From: Hymenobacter mellowenesis
GTDB taxonomy: Bacteria > Bacteroidota > Bacteroidia > Cytophagales > Hymenobacteraceae
Length of the DNA stretch: 64,000 bases
NCBI RefSeq assembly: GCF_030581005.1
Contig: NZ_JAUQSX010000016.1
Span: forward strand, 62,001 to 126,000
Direction of reading: 5' to 3'
How positions within the stretch are numbered: position 1 is the first letter of the stretch; the number at the start of each line of letters is the position of its first letter. Both the position numbers and the translations under genes were made by a program. The notes under the pieces were generated by a model that was given only the letters and a program-made list of their open reading frames with translations, ran no database searches and was not told the origin of the DNA. Of this stretch, positions 1 to 8,411 are shown one piece after another.

Positions 1-1139
1 TTTTCGCCTTTGCCTTTTTTGCGTTTGCTGCGCTTGCTGCTCGATTTGATTTTGTCGTCGAGACGGTCCAAAGAACCCTCTACGATGGCCGAAACTTCGG
101 GCTCGGGCGCTTCCTCGCGGGGTGGCAGCAGGCTTTCGATGATTTCGCCGCGCTTGTTCATTTCCAGCAGCTCTTTCACGCGGGCCGTGTCGAGCATCAC
201 CCAGTTGTTGTCGCCTTTGAAGGCAAACCACATGCGGCGGCGGAAGATGTCGGTTTTCTGCAAAAAGGCTTCGCCCTTGCTGGTTTTCAGCGGGCGCTGC
301 ACCTGCGGAATGTCCTTCAGCGCATCCAGATAGGCATCCAGCTCATAGTTGAGGCAGCACTTGAGGCGGCCGCACTGGCCGGCCAGCTTCTGCGGGTTGA
401 GGCTCAGGTTCTGATAGCGGGCGGCGGTGGTACTCACCGTTTTAAAGTCCGTGAGCCATGTCGAGCAGCACAGCTCACGTCCGCAAATGCCGAGGCCGCC
501 AATGCGGCCGGCTTCCTGCCGCAGCGAAATCTGGCGCATCTCCACGCGCACCCGAAACTCGTCGGCCAGGCGGCGGATGAGTTCGCGGAAGTCCACCCGG
601 TCTTCGGCCGAGTAGTAGAACAGGGCGCGGGTACGGTCGGCCTGATACTCCACGTCGCTGAGCTTCATGCGCAGACGCAGCTCGCTCACCACGGCGCGGG
701 CCCGGAACATGGTACCGGTTTCGAGGTCGCGCACGGCCTGCCAACGCTCCTCGTCGTCGGGAGTAGCAATGCGCAGGATATTGCGGATTTCCTTGGAGTC
801 GGTGGGGATTTTCTTCTTGCGCATCTGCAGGCGCACCAGCTCGCCCTTGAGCGACACGTGGCCTAGGTGCCAGCCGGAGCCGGCGGCATCTACCACCACG
901 GCATCGCCGGTCACGAGCGGCAGGCGCAGGTCGTTGCGCATAAATTCCTTGCGGCCGCCCTTGAAGCGAACTTCGACCATGTCGAACCCGGCAAATGAAT
1001 CGGGCACCTCCACGTCCTGGAGCCAATCGAACACATTCATGCGGGTGCAGCCGCCGGAGCTGCAGCCGCCTTTGGAGCCGCAGCCTCCTACTTTGGTGGT
1101 GCCGCAGCCCCCACCGGTTGAACAAGTTGAGCAAGCCAT
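1..1139 (-). CDS. ricT: PSP1/RicT-family regulatory iron-sulfur subunit homologue (3' end outside window)
   Basis: The frame reads from an ATG at 1139 down to the window edge without a stop, so about 379 residues are visible and the C-terminus is missing. Residues 1-33 are Gly/Cys-rich with six cysteines (C3, C6, C12, C20, C26, C31). The PSP1 C-terminal domain follows, with the family's cysteine motifs ICGRELCC (about residue 216) and CGRLKCC (about 254). The visible tail is Lys/Ser/Arg-rich. In Bacillus the homologue RicT (YaaT) is part of an Fe-S complex affecting RNA processing and development; the role in Bacteroidota is not settled. The Cys-rich N-terminus is what I expect for Bacteroidota versions. 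A TATCTTTG box lies about 70 bp upstream. Family call is secure; the gene symbol is by homology. Confidence 0.88.
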   Translation of the reverse strand, partial: MACSTCSTGGGCGTTKVGGCGSKGGCSSGGCTRMNVFDWLQDVEVPDSFAGFDMVEVRFKGGRKEFMRNDLRLPLVTGDAVVVDAAGSGWHLGHVSLKGELVRLQMRKKKIPTDSKEIRNILRIATPDDEERWQAVRDLETGTMFRARAVVSELRLRMKLSDVEYQADRTRALFYYSAEDRVDFRELIRRLADEFRVRVEMRQISLRQEAGRIGGLGICGRELCCSTWLTDFKTVSTTAARYQNLSLNPQKLAGQCGRLKCCLNYELDAYLDALKDIPQVQRPLKTSKGEAFLQKTDIFRRRMWFAFKGDNNWVMLDTARVKELLEMNKRGEIIESLLPPREEAPEPEVSAIVEGSLDRLDDKIKSSSKRSKRKKGKGE

Positions 1140-1209
1140 GAGGCTGAGATTATATAGTTGAGGGAAAATGGCAGTAGCGCCTGGTTTTCCGCGAAAATTC
1201 GGTTCCTAG

Positions 1210-1217
1210 CAAAGATA
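1210..1217 (-). promoter_or_regulatory. Putative -7 box of ricT
   Basis: On the minus strand this reads TATCTTTG, an exact match to the Bacteroidota -7 consensus TAnnTTTG, about 70 bp before the ricT ATG. I see no TTTG/TTG at the usual 19-21 bp upstream, so this is suggestive only. Confidence 0.35.
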
Positions 1218-1529
1218 CACAAATAGCACAGGCGCTTCCGCCGGGGTATTGGGCCAAGACCAAGCCGCTCGCACGGCCGGCTTCGTTACCCTCGAACAGC
1301 TTCTTGCGCCTTTGTGAAGCGTGTAATTATTACAATAACTTATTAGACTGCTACTTATAAAATTTTGTCATTTTTCGCAATTAAAAAGCCTAAAAAAGCC
1401 TCTGCAATACCAATAAAATGGGTTTATGTTAAAATTATTTTAAAATTTCTGCTTAACCGTGATGCGATTCGCAATTGGCTCTCTATATATTCGCCCATTC
1501 TTCACCAAAACCTCACCCCAAAAAGTTCT
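1218..1529. other. Intergenic region between divergent genes, AT-rich in its second half
   Basis: No gene is visible here. From about 1315 to 1480 the sequence is much richer in A+T than its surroundings and reads as upstream regulatory DNA for the lipoprotein gene at 1530. I could not match a clean TTTG/TAnnTTTG pair on the plus strand. An upstream in-frame start at 1365 exists but would put a non-signal-like stretch ahead of the lipoprotein signal. Confidence 0.5.
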
Positions 1530-2339
1530 ATGAAAAACCTCAAACTTCTCTCCCTGCTCGCCCTAACCGGCGCAACTCTATCCCTTGCCTCGTGCAGCAA
1601 AAAAGAGGAAACGGCTGCCGCTGCCCCAGCGGCCGTTTCACAAGATACCATGGCTCAAATCAAAGCCTTGGGTTTCAGCACCTCCGACGTGAAAGCCGTG
1701 GACGGCGGCTACGTGGTGGAGGGCGACATGCTCTTGACTAATGAGCTGCTGGCCAGTGCCCCCGGCTACTCCACCCTCCGCGTGGGCGGCGAGGAGCAGT
1801 ACCGCACCACCAACCTGGTGGGCAGCCTGCCGCGCGTACTCACCGTGAGCATCAGCAGCTCGTTTCCCTCGGCCTATGTGTCGGCCATCGACGAGGCCAT
1901 CCGGCGCTACAACGCCGCTGGCCTGCGGGTAACCTTCCGCCGCGTGAGCTCGGGGGCCGAGATGCCAGTGAAGTACTCGTCGAACCTGGGCACGGGCGTG
2001 CTGGGCCAGTCGGGCGGTTTCCCCAGCGGCGGCAACCCCGCACCGGGCTTCACGCTGGTGCCGAATGTCATCAACAGCACCAACGTTAACTACATTGCCA
2101 CCATCATGGCCCACGAGATGGGCCACTGCATCGGCATGCGCCACACCGACTATTACAACCGCGCCTACAGCTGCGGCGGCAGCGCCTCCAACGAAGGCGC
2201 CAGCTCGGTGGGCGCCATTCTCATTCCCGGCACGCCCTCGGCAGCCGAGCCCAATTCCTGGATGCTTGCCTGCGTGGGCAACGGCGTGAACCGGCCCTTC
2301 ACCAGCAATGACCTCACGGCCCTGAACTACATCTACTAA
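1530..2339 (+). CDS. M57-like (HEIGH-type) zinc metalloprotease lipoprotein
   Basis: Encodes 269 residues. The ATG at 1530 is chosen because it begins a lipoprotein signal peptide (hydrophobic stretch then LASC at about residue 20); the frame is open to 1365 but that extension lacks signal-peptide character. The catalytic site is HEMGHCIGMRHTD near residue 194, an HExxHxxGxxH zinc motif with two metal-binding His, catalytic Glu and third His ligand. The spacing and surroundings resemble MEROPS M57 (myxobacterial protease B) found in many Bacteroidota. The protein should be exported, lipid-anchored by its N-terminal Cys, and cleave peptides at the cell surface or in the periplasm; the substrate is unknown. 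It converges with the protease at 2424 across a shared terminator. Confidence 0.8.
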   Translation: MKNLKLLSLLALTGATLSLASCSKKEETAAAAPAAVSQDTMAQIKALGFSTSDVKAVDGGYVVEGDMLLTNELLASAPGYSTLRVGGEEQYRTTNLVGSLPRVLTVSISSSFPSAYVSAIDEAIRRYNAAGLRVTFRRVSSGAEMPVKYSSNLGTGVLGQSGGFPSGGNPAPGFTLVPNVINSTNVNYIATIMAHEMGHCIGMRHTDYYNRAYSCGGSASNEGASSVGAILIPGTPSAAEPNSWMLACVGNGVNRPFTSNDLTALNYIY

Positions 2340-2359
2340 CTTCGGTTAGTGCTTCAAAC

Positions 2360-2393
2360 AAAAAGCCCCGGCTCCTTCGAGTCGGGGCTTTTT
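2360..2393. terminator. Bidirectional terminator between convergent genes
   Basis: Stem AAAAAGCCCCG / CGGGGCTTTTT with a 12-nt loop. A-runs on one side and T-runs on the other let it serve both the metalloprotease (plus) and the subtilisin-like gene (minus). Confidence 0.85.
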
Positions 2394-2423
2394 GCTGTTT
2401 GGCCGCAGCCCAATCCGGCGGGC

Positions 2424-5057
2424 CTACTGAATAACAATCTTCAGCGTTTGGCCGGATTTGTTGTCCTGCTGCACCTGTAGCAGGTAAAGCCCGGGCTTCA
2501 GTCCAGTGGTTTCAATCAAATTGATAAGTCCTTCGGCGGTGGCTGTGCGCTGGAACCGGCCCAGCATGTCGTAGAGGCGGATGGTGACGGGGGCCGTGCT
2601 GTTGGCCACTACGGTGAGCGGGGCGCCGGCTTGCACGGGGTTGGGGTAGGCCTGAATGAGGCCGGCGCGGAGCAGGAATGCCTCCTCGGTATTGCTGTAG
2701 AATTGCTGCCCGGCCACGTTGTCGAGGCGCACGCGGTAGAGGTAGCGGCCGGCGGCCGGCGGCTGGTCGCTGAACGCAAACGTGGGGCTGGCAACCGGAC
2801 TGATGGTTTGCACGGCCTCGAAGCTGCCATCGGGCCGCTGGCGCTCTAGCGTGGCCGATTTTAGGCGAAACACCGTGCCCAGCACTACATCGAACCGAAT
2901 AGTCTCATCGACCAATTGGCGTGGCAGGAAGGAGCGGAAGTAGCACGCCGTGCCTTGGGTGGCGAAGTCGATGGTGGTGCCGGGCCGCACTATGGTGCCG
3001 CGCAGCTGCGGCGCCACGGCGTAGTAGCGCGTCTGGGCCATTTGGGCGCGGCTGAGAACCAGGGCCGTATCGACCACGGGCAGCCCCAATGGCACCAACG
3101 TGATAGCGCCCAACTGGTACACCTGGTAGCCGGTGGCGCCGGGCACGCGGCGCCATTGCAGCAGGGTTTCGTCGGGGCAGGTGTAGCCGACCCGCAGGGC
3201 TAGCGCGGGCGCAATGGCGAAGGTATCGGAAGGAAAATTCTGGCTGCCGACCACGAAACGCAACTGAGCCAGCGCGGTGGTATCGGGCACGGCCAAGGCG
3301 TAGCGGTTGGGCGCCAGCGGCACGGCGGGGCTCACCAGCCGCCATTGGGTGCGGCCCAGCGGGCGGTATTCGAGGCGGCCGGTGGCGGCAGCAAAGCCAT
3401 TCCAGTGCCAGAGCAGCGTGGTGGACGCGCCGGGCGGCACGTTGCCGGGCGTGGGCGGGCGGTGCCATTCCAGCGTTACGGGGCTGTACTCGTAAGCCAG
3501 GCTAAAAGCCTGCGGCCCCTGCGGCACGGCAAAGCCCCGCACCTTCAGAAAACAGATGCCCGGCGCGGGCGCGGCCAGCGTGATTTGTTCCACGTTGTTG
3601 AGGTGGTCGGGGCGACGGCGGGCGGGCAGGGCCAGGGAATCGGCGCGCGGCGCGGTGCTCAAGCCCCACGGCAGCCAGCGCTGGGCGGCATTCCCATCCA
3701 ACAGCTCCAGGTCGAGGTCGTTCACCAAGGCCTGACTGGCGTTGGCAGCCGCTTCGGGGTCGCTCCAGGCCAGGGTGATTTTGAGCTGTTGCTGGCCGGC
3801 GGGCACGACGATGGCAAATGTTTGTACGGAACCCTGCGTAGCGCTGCCATTGAAGAAACGCCCTTCGCGCACCGTGGCAAGGGCACCCACCGCGTCGGCC
3901 TGGCCAAAGCCGTTGATGAAGTCGACTTCGGGGCGGCCGAGGTCGTCGGCGCTGTTGAGCAGCACGGCTTTCACGAGGGCGGCGGGCGGCAGGCTGCCGC
4001 GCAGGTCGCGGTGGGCCTGCTGCACCAAAGCGCCGAGGCCCGATACCAGCGCGGCGGCCTCGGAGGAGCCGCCTTCGCCGTAAGCCACCAGCTCGGGCTT
4101 CACGCGGCCATCGTAGGCGGGGCCGCGCGAGCTCAGGGCTGCCACCTGGCCGCCGGGTTCGGTGGCACCCACGCTCAGGGTGTTTTTCGACATCTTGAAC
4201 TGGCCGGTGAGGTTGGCCCAGCTGGCCAGACCCTGGTAGGTACCGCTGGGGCTGGCCGCCGTGCCCGAATTGCCAGACGAAAACACGTGCAGTAGCTGCG
4301 GGTACTGCTGGCACTGCCGGTCGTATTCCAGGGCTTCCACACCATAGTAATTCTCGATACCAACGCCGTAGGAGTGGTTTTGGATAGAAATTCCGGCTTG
4401 GGCGAGCTGCGGGCCGTCGTCGGGCAGCAGGCGGGCGAAGTCAGAAGTGGCCAAGCGCACTTCGCGGGCCACGCCGCGGCCCAGCGGGTCGGAGTTGCCA
4501 GCCCCGCCGACGAGCGTGGCCATGGCCGTGGCATGGTCGGATGCCGGGCCTGGAAAGGCGCCGGCCGCCACCACGCGGCCCTTGAAATCAATATCGTTGG
4601 GGTCGAAAGGCTGTTCTTTTACCGACACCGTGAGGCCCTGCCCGGTGAGTTGCGGGTAGCGGGCCTGGGCAGCGGTGAAGCCGTTGACCGACAAGTCGGA
4701 ATTATTCAGACGGCGCTCTTCGTGGGCCCGGCGGTCGGGCACATCCACAAAATCAACCAACGGGCTGGCGGCTAGCTGGGCCAGCGCGGCGGCATCGAGG
4801 CCGGCCACGGTGAGGGTGCAGGGCGAGGTACTAGGCTGCGAAACCTGGGCATTAGGCAGGTGCTGATGCAGCCAAGCGCGAAAAGCGGCAGGGTCGGCCA
4901 CGCGGACGCGCACGGTTTGCGGGGTGTTGCGGTTAGCGACTTGCAGGCCGGGAGCGAGCTTAGCGGGCAGCGCGCGCGGGGCGGTGCTCTGGGCCCACAG
5001 CAGCTCAGGTAGCAACAGCAGCGCCAGCAAAGACCAGCGCTTCGGGCAGTGGCTCAT
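2424..5057 (-). CDS. Subtilisin-like (S8) serine protease with T9SS sorting domain
   Basis: Encodes 877 residues with a signal peptide (residues 1-22, ending LLWAQ). An inhibitor-like prodomain (about 25-115) precedes the S8 domain. Catalytic His is H175 in DHATAMATLVGG, oxyanion Asn N263 in SSGNSG, catalytic Ser S332 in GSSEAAALVSG. The usual Asp (VAVIDTG in subtilisin) aligns with Glu148 in VSVKEQPFD, with D152 and D155 nearby, so the acid residue is atypical. The rest is beta-sandwich-like sequence, and the last ~75 residues (AYPNPV..., ...LKIVIQ) form a T9SS type A sorting domain. It should be secreted or cell-surface attached. The family is clear; activity is inferred and depends on the acid residue. 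Confidence 0.87.
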   Translation of the reverse strand: MSHCPKRWSLLALLLLPELLWAQSTAPRALPAKLAPGLQVANRNTPQTVRVRVADPAAFRAWLHQHLPNAQVSQPSTSPCTLTVAGLDAAALAQLAASPLVDFVDVPDRRAHEERRLNNSDLSVNGFTAAQARYPQLTGQGLTVSVKEQPFDPNDIDFKGRVVAAGAFPGPASDHATAMATLVGGAGNSDPLGRGVAREVRLATSDFARLLPDDGPQLAQAGISIQNHSYGVGIENYYGVEALEYDRQCQQYPQLLHVFSSGNSGTAASPSGTYQGLASWANLTGQFKMSKNTLSVGATEPGGQVAALSSRGPAYDGRVKPELVAYGEGGSSEAAALVSGLGALVQQAHRDLRGSLPPAALVKAVLLNSADDLGRPEVDFINGFGQADAVGALATVREGRFFNGSATQGSVQTFAIVVPAGQQQLKITLAWSDPEAAANASQALVNDLDLELLDGNAAQRWLPWGLSTAPRADSLALPARRRPDHLNNVEQITLAAPAPGICFLKVRGFAVPQGPQAFSLAYEYSPVTLEWHRPPTPGNVPPGASTTLLWHWNGFAAATGRLEYRPLGRTQWRLVSPAVPLAPNRYALAVPDTTALAQLRFVVGSQNFPSDTFAIAPALALRVGYTCPDETLLQWRRVPGATGYQVYQLGAITLVPLGLPVVDTALVLSRAQMAQTRYYAVAPQLRGTIVRPGTTIDFATQGTACYFRSFLPRQLVDETIRFDVVLGTVFRLKSATLERQRPDGSFEAVQTISPVASPTFAFSDQPPAAGRYLYRVRLDNVAGQQFYSNTEEAFLLRAGLIQAYPNPVQAGAPLTVVANSTAPVTIRLYDMLGRFQRTATAEGLINLIETTGLKPGLYLLQVQQDNKSGQTLKIVIQ

Positions 5058-5079
5058 AAAATTTGTAATCGATGCAACT

Positions 5080-5087
5080 CAAAGGTA
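5080..5087 (-). promoter_or_regulatory. Putative -7 box of the S8 protease gene
   Basis: TACCTTTG on the minus strand, matching TAnnTTTG, 22 bp upstream of the ATG. No convincing -33 element is seen at 19-21 bp. Confidence 0.35.
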
Positions 5088-5100
5088 TTCAAGCCTCACA

Positions 5101-5136
5101 GAAAACGCCCCGACCAAACCGGCCGGGGCGTTTCTC
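5101..5136 (-). terminator. Terminator of the alcohol dehydrogenase gene
   Basis: Stem CGCCCCG / CGGGGCG with flanking A and T runs lies just past the stop of the dehydrogenase at 5162 and upstream of the protease promoter. Confidence 0.75.
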
Positions 5137-5161
5137 TTGGCTTCAAAAGCAACTCAGCCGC

Positions 5162-6328
5162 TTACGAGCCGGGCTTGAGCACCACCTTGGTGCAGTTGTC
5201 CTTTTTGTGGCGGAAGATGTCGTAGCCGTGCGGCGCCTGCGAGAGCGGCAGACGGTGCGAGATGATGTCATCGAGCCGTACGTCGCCGTCCGATACGTGC
5301 TTCAGCAGCTTGTCGATGTGCTTGTGGGCCGGGGCCTGGCCGGCCTGCATAATGATGCCCTTATCGAAGAACTGGTGAATGGGGAAGTTGTCGAAGGGCG
5401 AGGAATACACGCCCAGCACCGACACGAAGCCGCCGCGGCGCACGGCGCTCATGCAGGCCAGCAGCACCTTATCGGAACCTTTTTCGAGGTTGATGACGGC
5501 TTTAGCGCGGTCGCCGAGGCTGCGGTCGGGCTCGAAGCCCACGGCTTCCACCACCACATCGGCGCCGTAGCCACGGGTTTTGCTACGGATTTCGTCCACC
5601 ACCTGGTCGTGGCTTTCCCAGAGGATGCCTTCGGCACGGGCGGCTTTGGCGGCCAGGTCGAGGCGGTACTGCTGGGTATCGATAATCATGACGCGCGAGG
5701 CGCCGCGCAGCCAAGCCGATTTCGCGGCCATGATACCCACTGGACCGGCGCCAAAAATGGCCACCGTTTCGCCGCCCTTCACGTTGGCCCAGTCGATGCC
5801 GGAGTAGCCCGTCGGGAAGATATCGGTGAGGAAAAGCACCTGCTCGTCGGTCAGGTTATCCGGCACTTTGCGGGGACCGAAGTCGGCGTAGGGCACGCGG
5901 GCGTATTCGGCCTGGCCGCCGTCGTAGCCGCCATACAAATCCGTGTAGCCGAAGAGGGCGCCGCCTTTTTCGGTCATCAGGCCGCCCTCGGGGCCGTAGT
6001 GCTCGGGGTTGGAGTTTTCGCAGTGGCCGGGCAGCTCGTGGTTGCAAAACAGGCAATGGCCGCAGGCAATAGGAAAGGGCACCACTACCCGGTCGCCGCG
6101 CTTGAGGTTGGTCACGCCCTTGCCCACTTCCTCCACAATGCCCATGAACTCGTGGCCGAGCGTCATGGGGCGGGGCTGCGGAATGCTGCCGTTGTAAATG
6201 TGCAGGTCCGACCCGCAAATGGCCGTGCTGGTGACGCGGATAATGGCGTCGCGCGAGTCCTGAATCTCAGGGTCGTCGACGGTATCAACCCGGACGTCGC
6301 GGGCACCGTGAATGCGGAGAGCTTTCAT
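5162..6328 (-). CDS. Zinc-dependent alcohol dehydrogenase, formaldehyde-dehydrogenase-like MDR family
   Basis: Encodes 388 residues. Medium-chain dehydrogenase features in order are the catalytic-zinc motifs ICGSDLHIYNG (about residue 37) and GHEFMG (about 59), the structural-zinc cysteines CGHCLFCNHELPGHC (about 93-107), and the NAD-binding motif GAGPVG (about 182). The extended middle and the IFPTGYSG stretch resemble the glutathione-independent formaldehyde dehydrogenase-like branch. It would oxidise an alcohol or aldehyde with NAD+ in the cytoplasm; the substrate cannot be told from sequence. It appears to be a single-gene unit with its own terminator at 5101. Confidence 0.85.
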   Translation of the reverse strand: MKALRIHGARDVRVDTVDDPEIQDSRDAIIRVTSTAICGSDLHIYNGSIPQPRPMTLGHEFMGIVEEVGKGVTNLKRGDRVVVPFPIACGHCLFCNHELPGHCENSNPEHYGPEGGLMTEKGGALFGYTDLYGGYDGGQAEYARVPYADFGPRKVPDNLTDEQVLFLTDIFPTGYSGIDWANVKGGETVAIFGAGPVGIMAAKSAWLRGASRVMIIDTQQYRLDLAAKAARAEGILWESHDQVVDEIRSKTRGYGADVVVEAVGFEPDRSLGDRAKAVINLEKGSDKVLLACMSAVRRGGFVSVLGVYSSPFDNFPIHQFFDKGIIMQAGQAPAHKHIDKLLKHVSDGDVRLDDIISHRLPLSQAPHGYDIFRHKKDNCTKVVLKPGS

Positions 6329-6442
6329 ATAAAAAAGAGGATTGGAAGTGGAAAGGAAGAACTGTACTTCCTAACGGCCCCTCCTCATGCAGGTTGCTAC
6401 GGCTCAGCCGTCGCTGCCGCTAGCCTCAACCATTGGCCACCC

Positions 6443-7360
6443 CTACGGCATCTGATAGACTGCCACTCCCGCCGCCGTGAAAATATACGCGTACGTTTCG
6501 CCCACCAGCACTTGGCGTACCGCCGCCGGGTCGAGGCCGACGGGCAGGGCCACGCGGCGCTCGGTCAGGTTGTAGAGGTGGAAAAAGTGCAGCGCCCCGG
6601 CGTCGAGGTAATACAGCTCATCGCCCCGAAAGCCAATCATGCTCAGCCCGGTGAAGGGCAGTTTTTTCTTGTAGTTGCCCAGGTTGTCGAACACGTAGAT
6701 GCCCGTGCTGCGGTCCACGAGGTAAATATTGTTCTGATACTGGCGCAGGAAACGGAAGTCGGGCCGGGAGCGGCCAATCAGCAAGTCAAGCGGGGTGTTC
6801 TGCACCATCCGCTGGGTATTGGGGTCGAAGGCGCGCAGCACGAGGTTGCTTTCATCAAGCAGCCAGATGCGGTTGTCGGGCGCCAGCGTGGCCGCCCGAA
6901 TGGTGCCGTCCACAAAGTCCGCCAGCCGCACTTCGCTGATGAGCGAGAGGAACCTATCGAGCAGAATGAGCTGCTGCCGGTCATCGTTGAAGACCAGCGT
7001 GGTGGTCACATTCCAGGCTTCCACCTGGGCGGCGTGGCCCGGCTGCGTGGGCGCGTAGGTATTCAGGGGCAGGCCTTCGGGGCCGTACTGGCGCAGGTTG
7101 TTGTCGGCATCGGCCACATATAGCGCCCCACGCCGGTCCAGCGATGCCGCACCGGGGTTGCGGAGCTTGATGTCGCGGAGTAGCTTCCAGGGTGCGGCGG
7201 TGGGCGCGGCGCTGGCATCGGCCTGGGGCGCGGGCGCGGGGGTTATGGGGGCTACTACCTGCTGAGAAGCAGGCGCAGTAGAGGCGGCGGAAGGGACGGT
7301 GACTTGGGCGTGAGCTGGCGTTAGAACTAATGCCAAGACGGCGCACACGGCCAACCTCAC
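6443..7360 (-). CDS. Exported beta-propeller-like protein, start inside repeat element B1
   Basis: The frame is open far upstream, but the part beyond 7360 runs through an intergenic palindrome and then antisense-frame into lpxH. I choose a GTG at 7360 because it gives a textbook signal peptide (VRLAVCAVLALVLTPAHA, then QVTV), for 305 residues. After a low-complexity Ala/Pro linker come short repeats of NHL/six-bladed-propeller style (LYVADADNNL, IWLLDESN, IYLVDRSTGIYVF, LYYLDAGALHFF). Such proteins are usually periplasmic or outer-membrane scaffolds; no enzyme motif is seen. The GTG lies within palindrome B1, so the start may have been re-created or displaced by that element. Confidence 0.62.
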   Translation of the reverse strand: MRLAVCAVLALVLTPAHAQVTVPSAASTAPASQQVVAPITPAPAPQADASAAPTAAPWKLLRDIKLRNPGAASLDRRGALYVADADNNLRQYGPEGLPLNTYAPTQPGHAAQVEAWNVTTTLVFNDDRQQLILLDRFLSLISEVRLADFVDGTIRAATLAPDNRIWLLDESNLVLRAFDPNTQRMVQNTPLDLLIGRSRPDFRFLRQYQNNIYLVDRSTGIYVFDNLGNYKKKLPFTGLSMIGFRGDELYYLDAGALHFFHLYNLTERRVALPVGLDPAAVRQVLVGETYAYIFTAAGVAVYQMP

Positions 7361-7481
7361 CCCCTGCCCCCCTCTCCTGCGGAGAGGGGGCACTGGATTT
7401 GCTCCTGACGAAATAGTGGGAAGAATCGTCTTTACGAACCGGTGCCCCCTCTCCTCAGGAGAGGGGGTCAGGGGGTGAGGT
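7354..7481. repeat. Palindromic repeat B1 (CTCTCCTGCGGAGAG family)
   Basis: Two arms, about 7354-7395 and 7438-7481, are near reverse complements (outer ACCTCACCCCCTG / CAGGGGGTGAGGT). Each arm also contains its own hairpin (CCCCTCTCC, 3-nt loop, GGAGAGGGG). It lies between lpxH and the propeller gene and overlaps the latter's start. A related copy is at 34329. Confidence 0.8.
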
Positions 7482-7499
7482 GAACGGCTGGCGCCGTCC

Positions 7500-8285
7500 T
7501 CACTCCTGCTCAAAATGCCGCAAAGCCAGTTCCTTGCCATCATACACGCCATAGCTGCAATAATTGACCCATTCGCCCAGATTGACGTAGCGGCTGCCCG
7601 GCGCCACTTCCACATCGAGCGGCAGGTGGCGGTGACCAAACACGTAGTAGTCGTGGTGAGAACGGGCTTCGACCTCGCGGCAGTATTGGAGCAGCCATTC
7701 TTCGTCGCCAAAATACTTGGTGTCGTCTTTGCCGGCCTGCATGCGGCTGCGGCGACTCCATTTATTGGCCATGCCGATGCCGAAGTTGGGATGCAGCCGG
7801 GCAAACAGCCACTGCGCCAGTCCAGACGTGAACACCTGTTTCAGCGCCTTGTAGCTATAGTCCTTCGGCCCCAACCCATCACCGTGCCCGATGTGGAACA
7901 ACTGGTTGCCGATGCGCTGCGAAATCTCCTGCCGCAGCACCGGAATGCCCATTTCTTGGGTGAAGTAGCCGAACATCCACATGTCATGGTTGCCGGTGAA
8001 GATGGTAATGGGCATGCCCGCGTCCGTCAGTTCCGCTAGCTTGCCCTGCAGCCGGATAAAGCCCCGCGGAATAGCGTGCTTGTACTCAAACCAGAAGTCG
8101 AACAAATCGCCCAACAGGTAGATGGCCGCCGCATCGGGCGCCACCTCATCCAACCAGCGCACAATGCGCCGCTCCCGCGCCAGCGAAGCCGCCGCATCGG
8201 GCGCGCCGAGGTGAAAATCGGAGGCGAAATAAACCTTTTTGCCGGGCGGCAGCGCCAAATCGGGCAGGGTAAGGGGTTGCTTCAT
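7500..8285 (-). CDS. lpxH: UDP-2,3-diacylglucosamine diphosphatase
   Basis: Encodes 261 residues of the calcineurin-like phosphoesterase fold, with the metal-binding motifs in family order: DFHLG (about 21), GDLFD (about 60), GNHD (about 98), HGD (about 132) and FGHRH (about 218). It hydrolyses UDP-2,3-diacylglucosamine to lipid X and UMP, an early lipid A step at the inner face of the cytoplasmic membrane. Length is near that of other LpxH proteins. A family A palindrome lies just upstream (8308-8396) and palindrome B1 just downstream, so both flanks are repeat-bearing. The LpxH assignment rather than a generic phosphoesterase rests on overall similarity. Confidence 0.88.
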   Translation of the reverse strand: MKQPLTLPDLALPPGKKVYFASDFHLGAPDAAASLARERRIVRWLDEVAPDAAAIYLLGDLFDFWFEYKHAIPRGFIRLQGKLAELTDAGMPITIFTGNHDMWMFGYFTQEMGIPVLRQEISQRIGNQLFHIGHGDGLGPKDYSYKALKQVFTSGLAQWLFARLHPNFGIGMANKWSRRSRMQAGKDDTKYFGDEEWLLQYCREVEARSHHDYYVFGHRHLPLDVEVAPGSRYVNLGEWVNYCSYGVYDGKELALRHFEQE

Positions 8286-8307
8286 TCGGTAAGCGTGATA
8301 ATCAAAA

Positions 8308-8396
8308 CGTCATGCAGAGCGCAGCGAAGCATCTTTACCGCGCAACGCAATTATTTACTATGGCGGTAAAGATGCTTCGCTGCGCTCTGCATGACG
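8308..8396. repeat. Family A palindrome, copy A1
   Basis: Near-perfect inverted repeat of 89 bp. Left arm begins CGTCATGCAGAGCGCAGCG, right arm ends CGCTGCGCTCTGCATGACG; inner arms are TCTTTACCGC / GCGGTAAAGA around a ~20-nt loop. Confidence 0.92.
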
Positions 8397-8411
8397 GCCG
8401 GGGCCTGTTCA

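Noticed and set aside
2424..5057. Is the S8 protein a non-enzymatic pseudoprotease?
   Set aside because: His, Ser and oxyanion Asn are present, so loss of activity cannot be claimed from the atypical acid alone.
5072..7123. 683-residue plus-strand ORF
   Set aside because: It is the antisense shadow of the alcohol dehydrogenase and propeller genes, both of which have clear family motifs. High GC makes long antisense ORFs common here.
6443..7804. 453-residue version of the propeller protein
   Set aside because: The extra N-terminus runs through palindrome B1 (HPLTPSPEERG-type translation) and in the wrong frame through lpxH; the GTG at 7360 gives a signal peptide.
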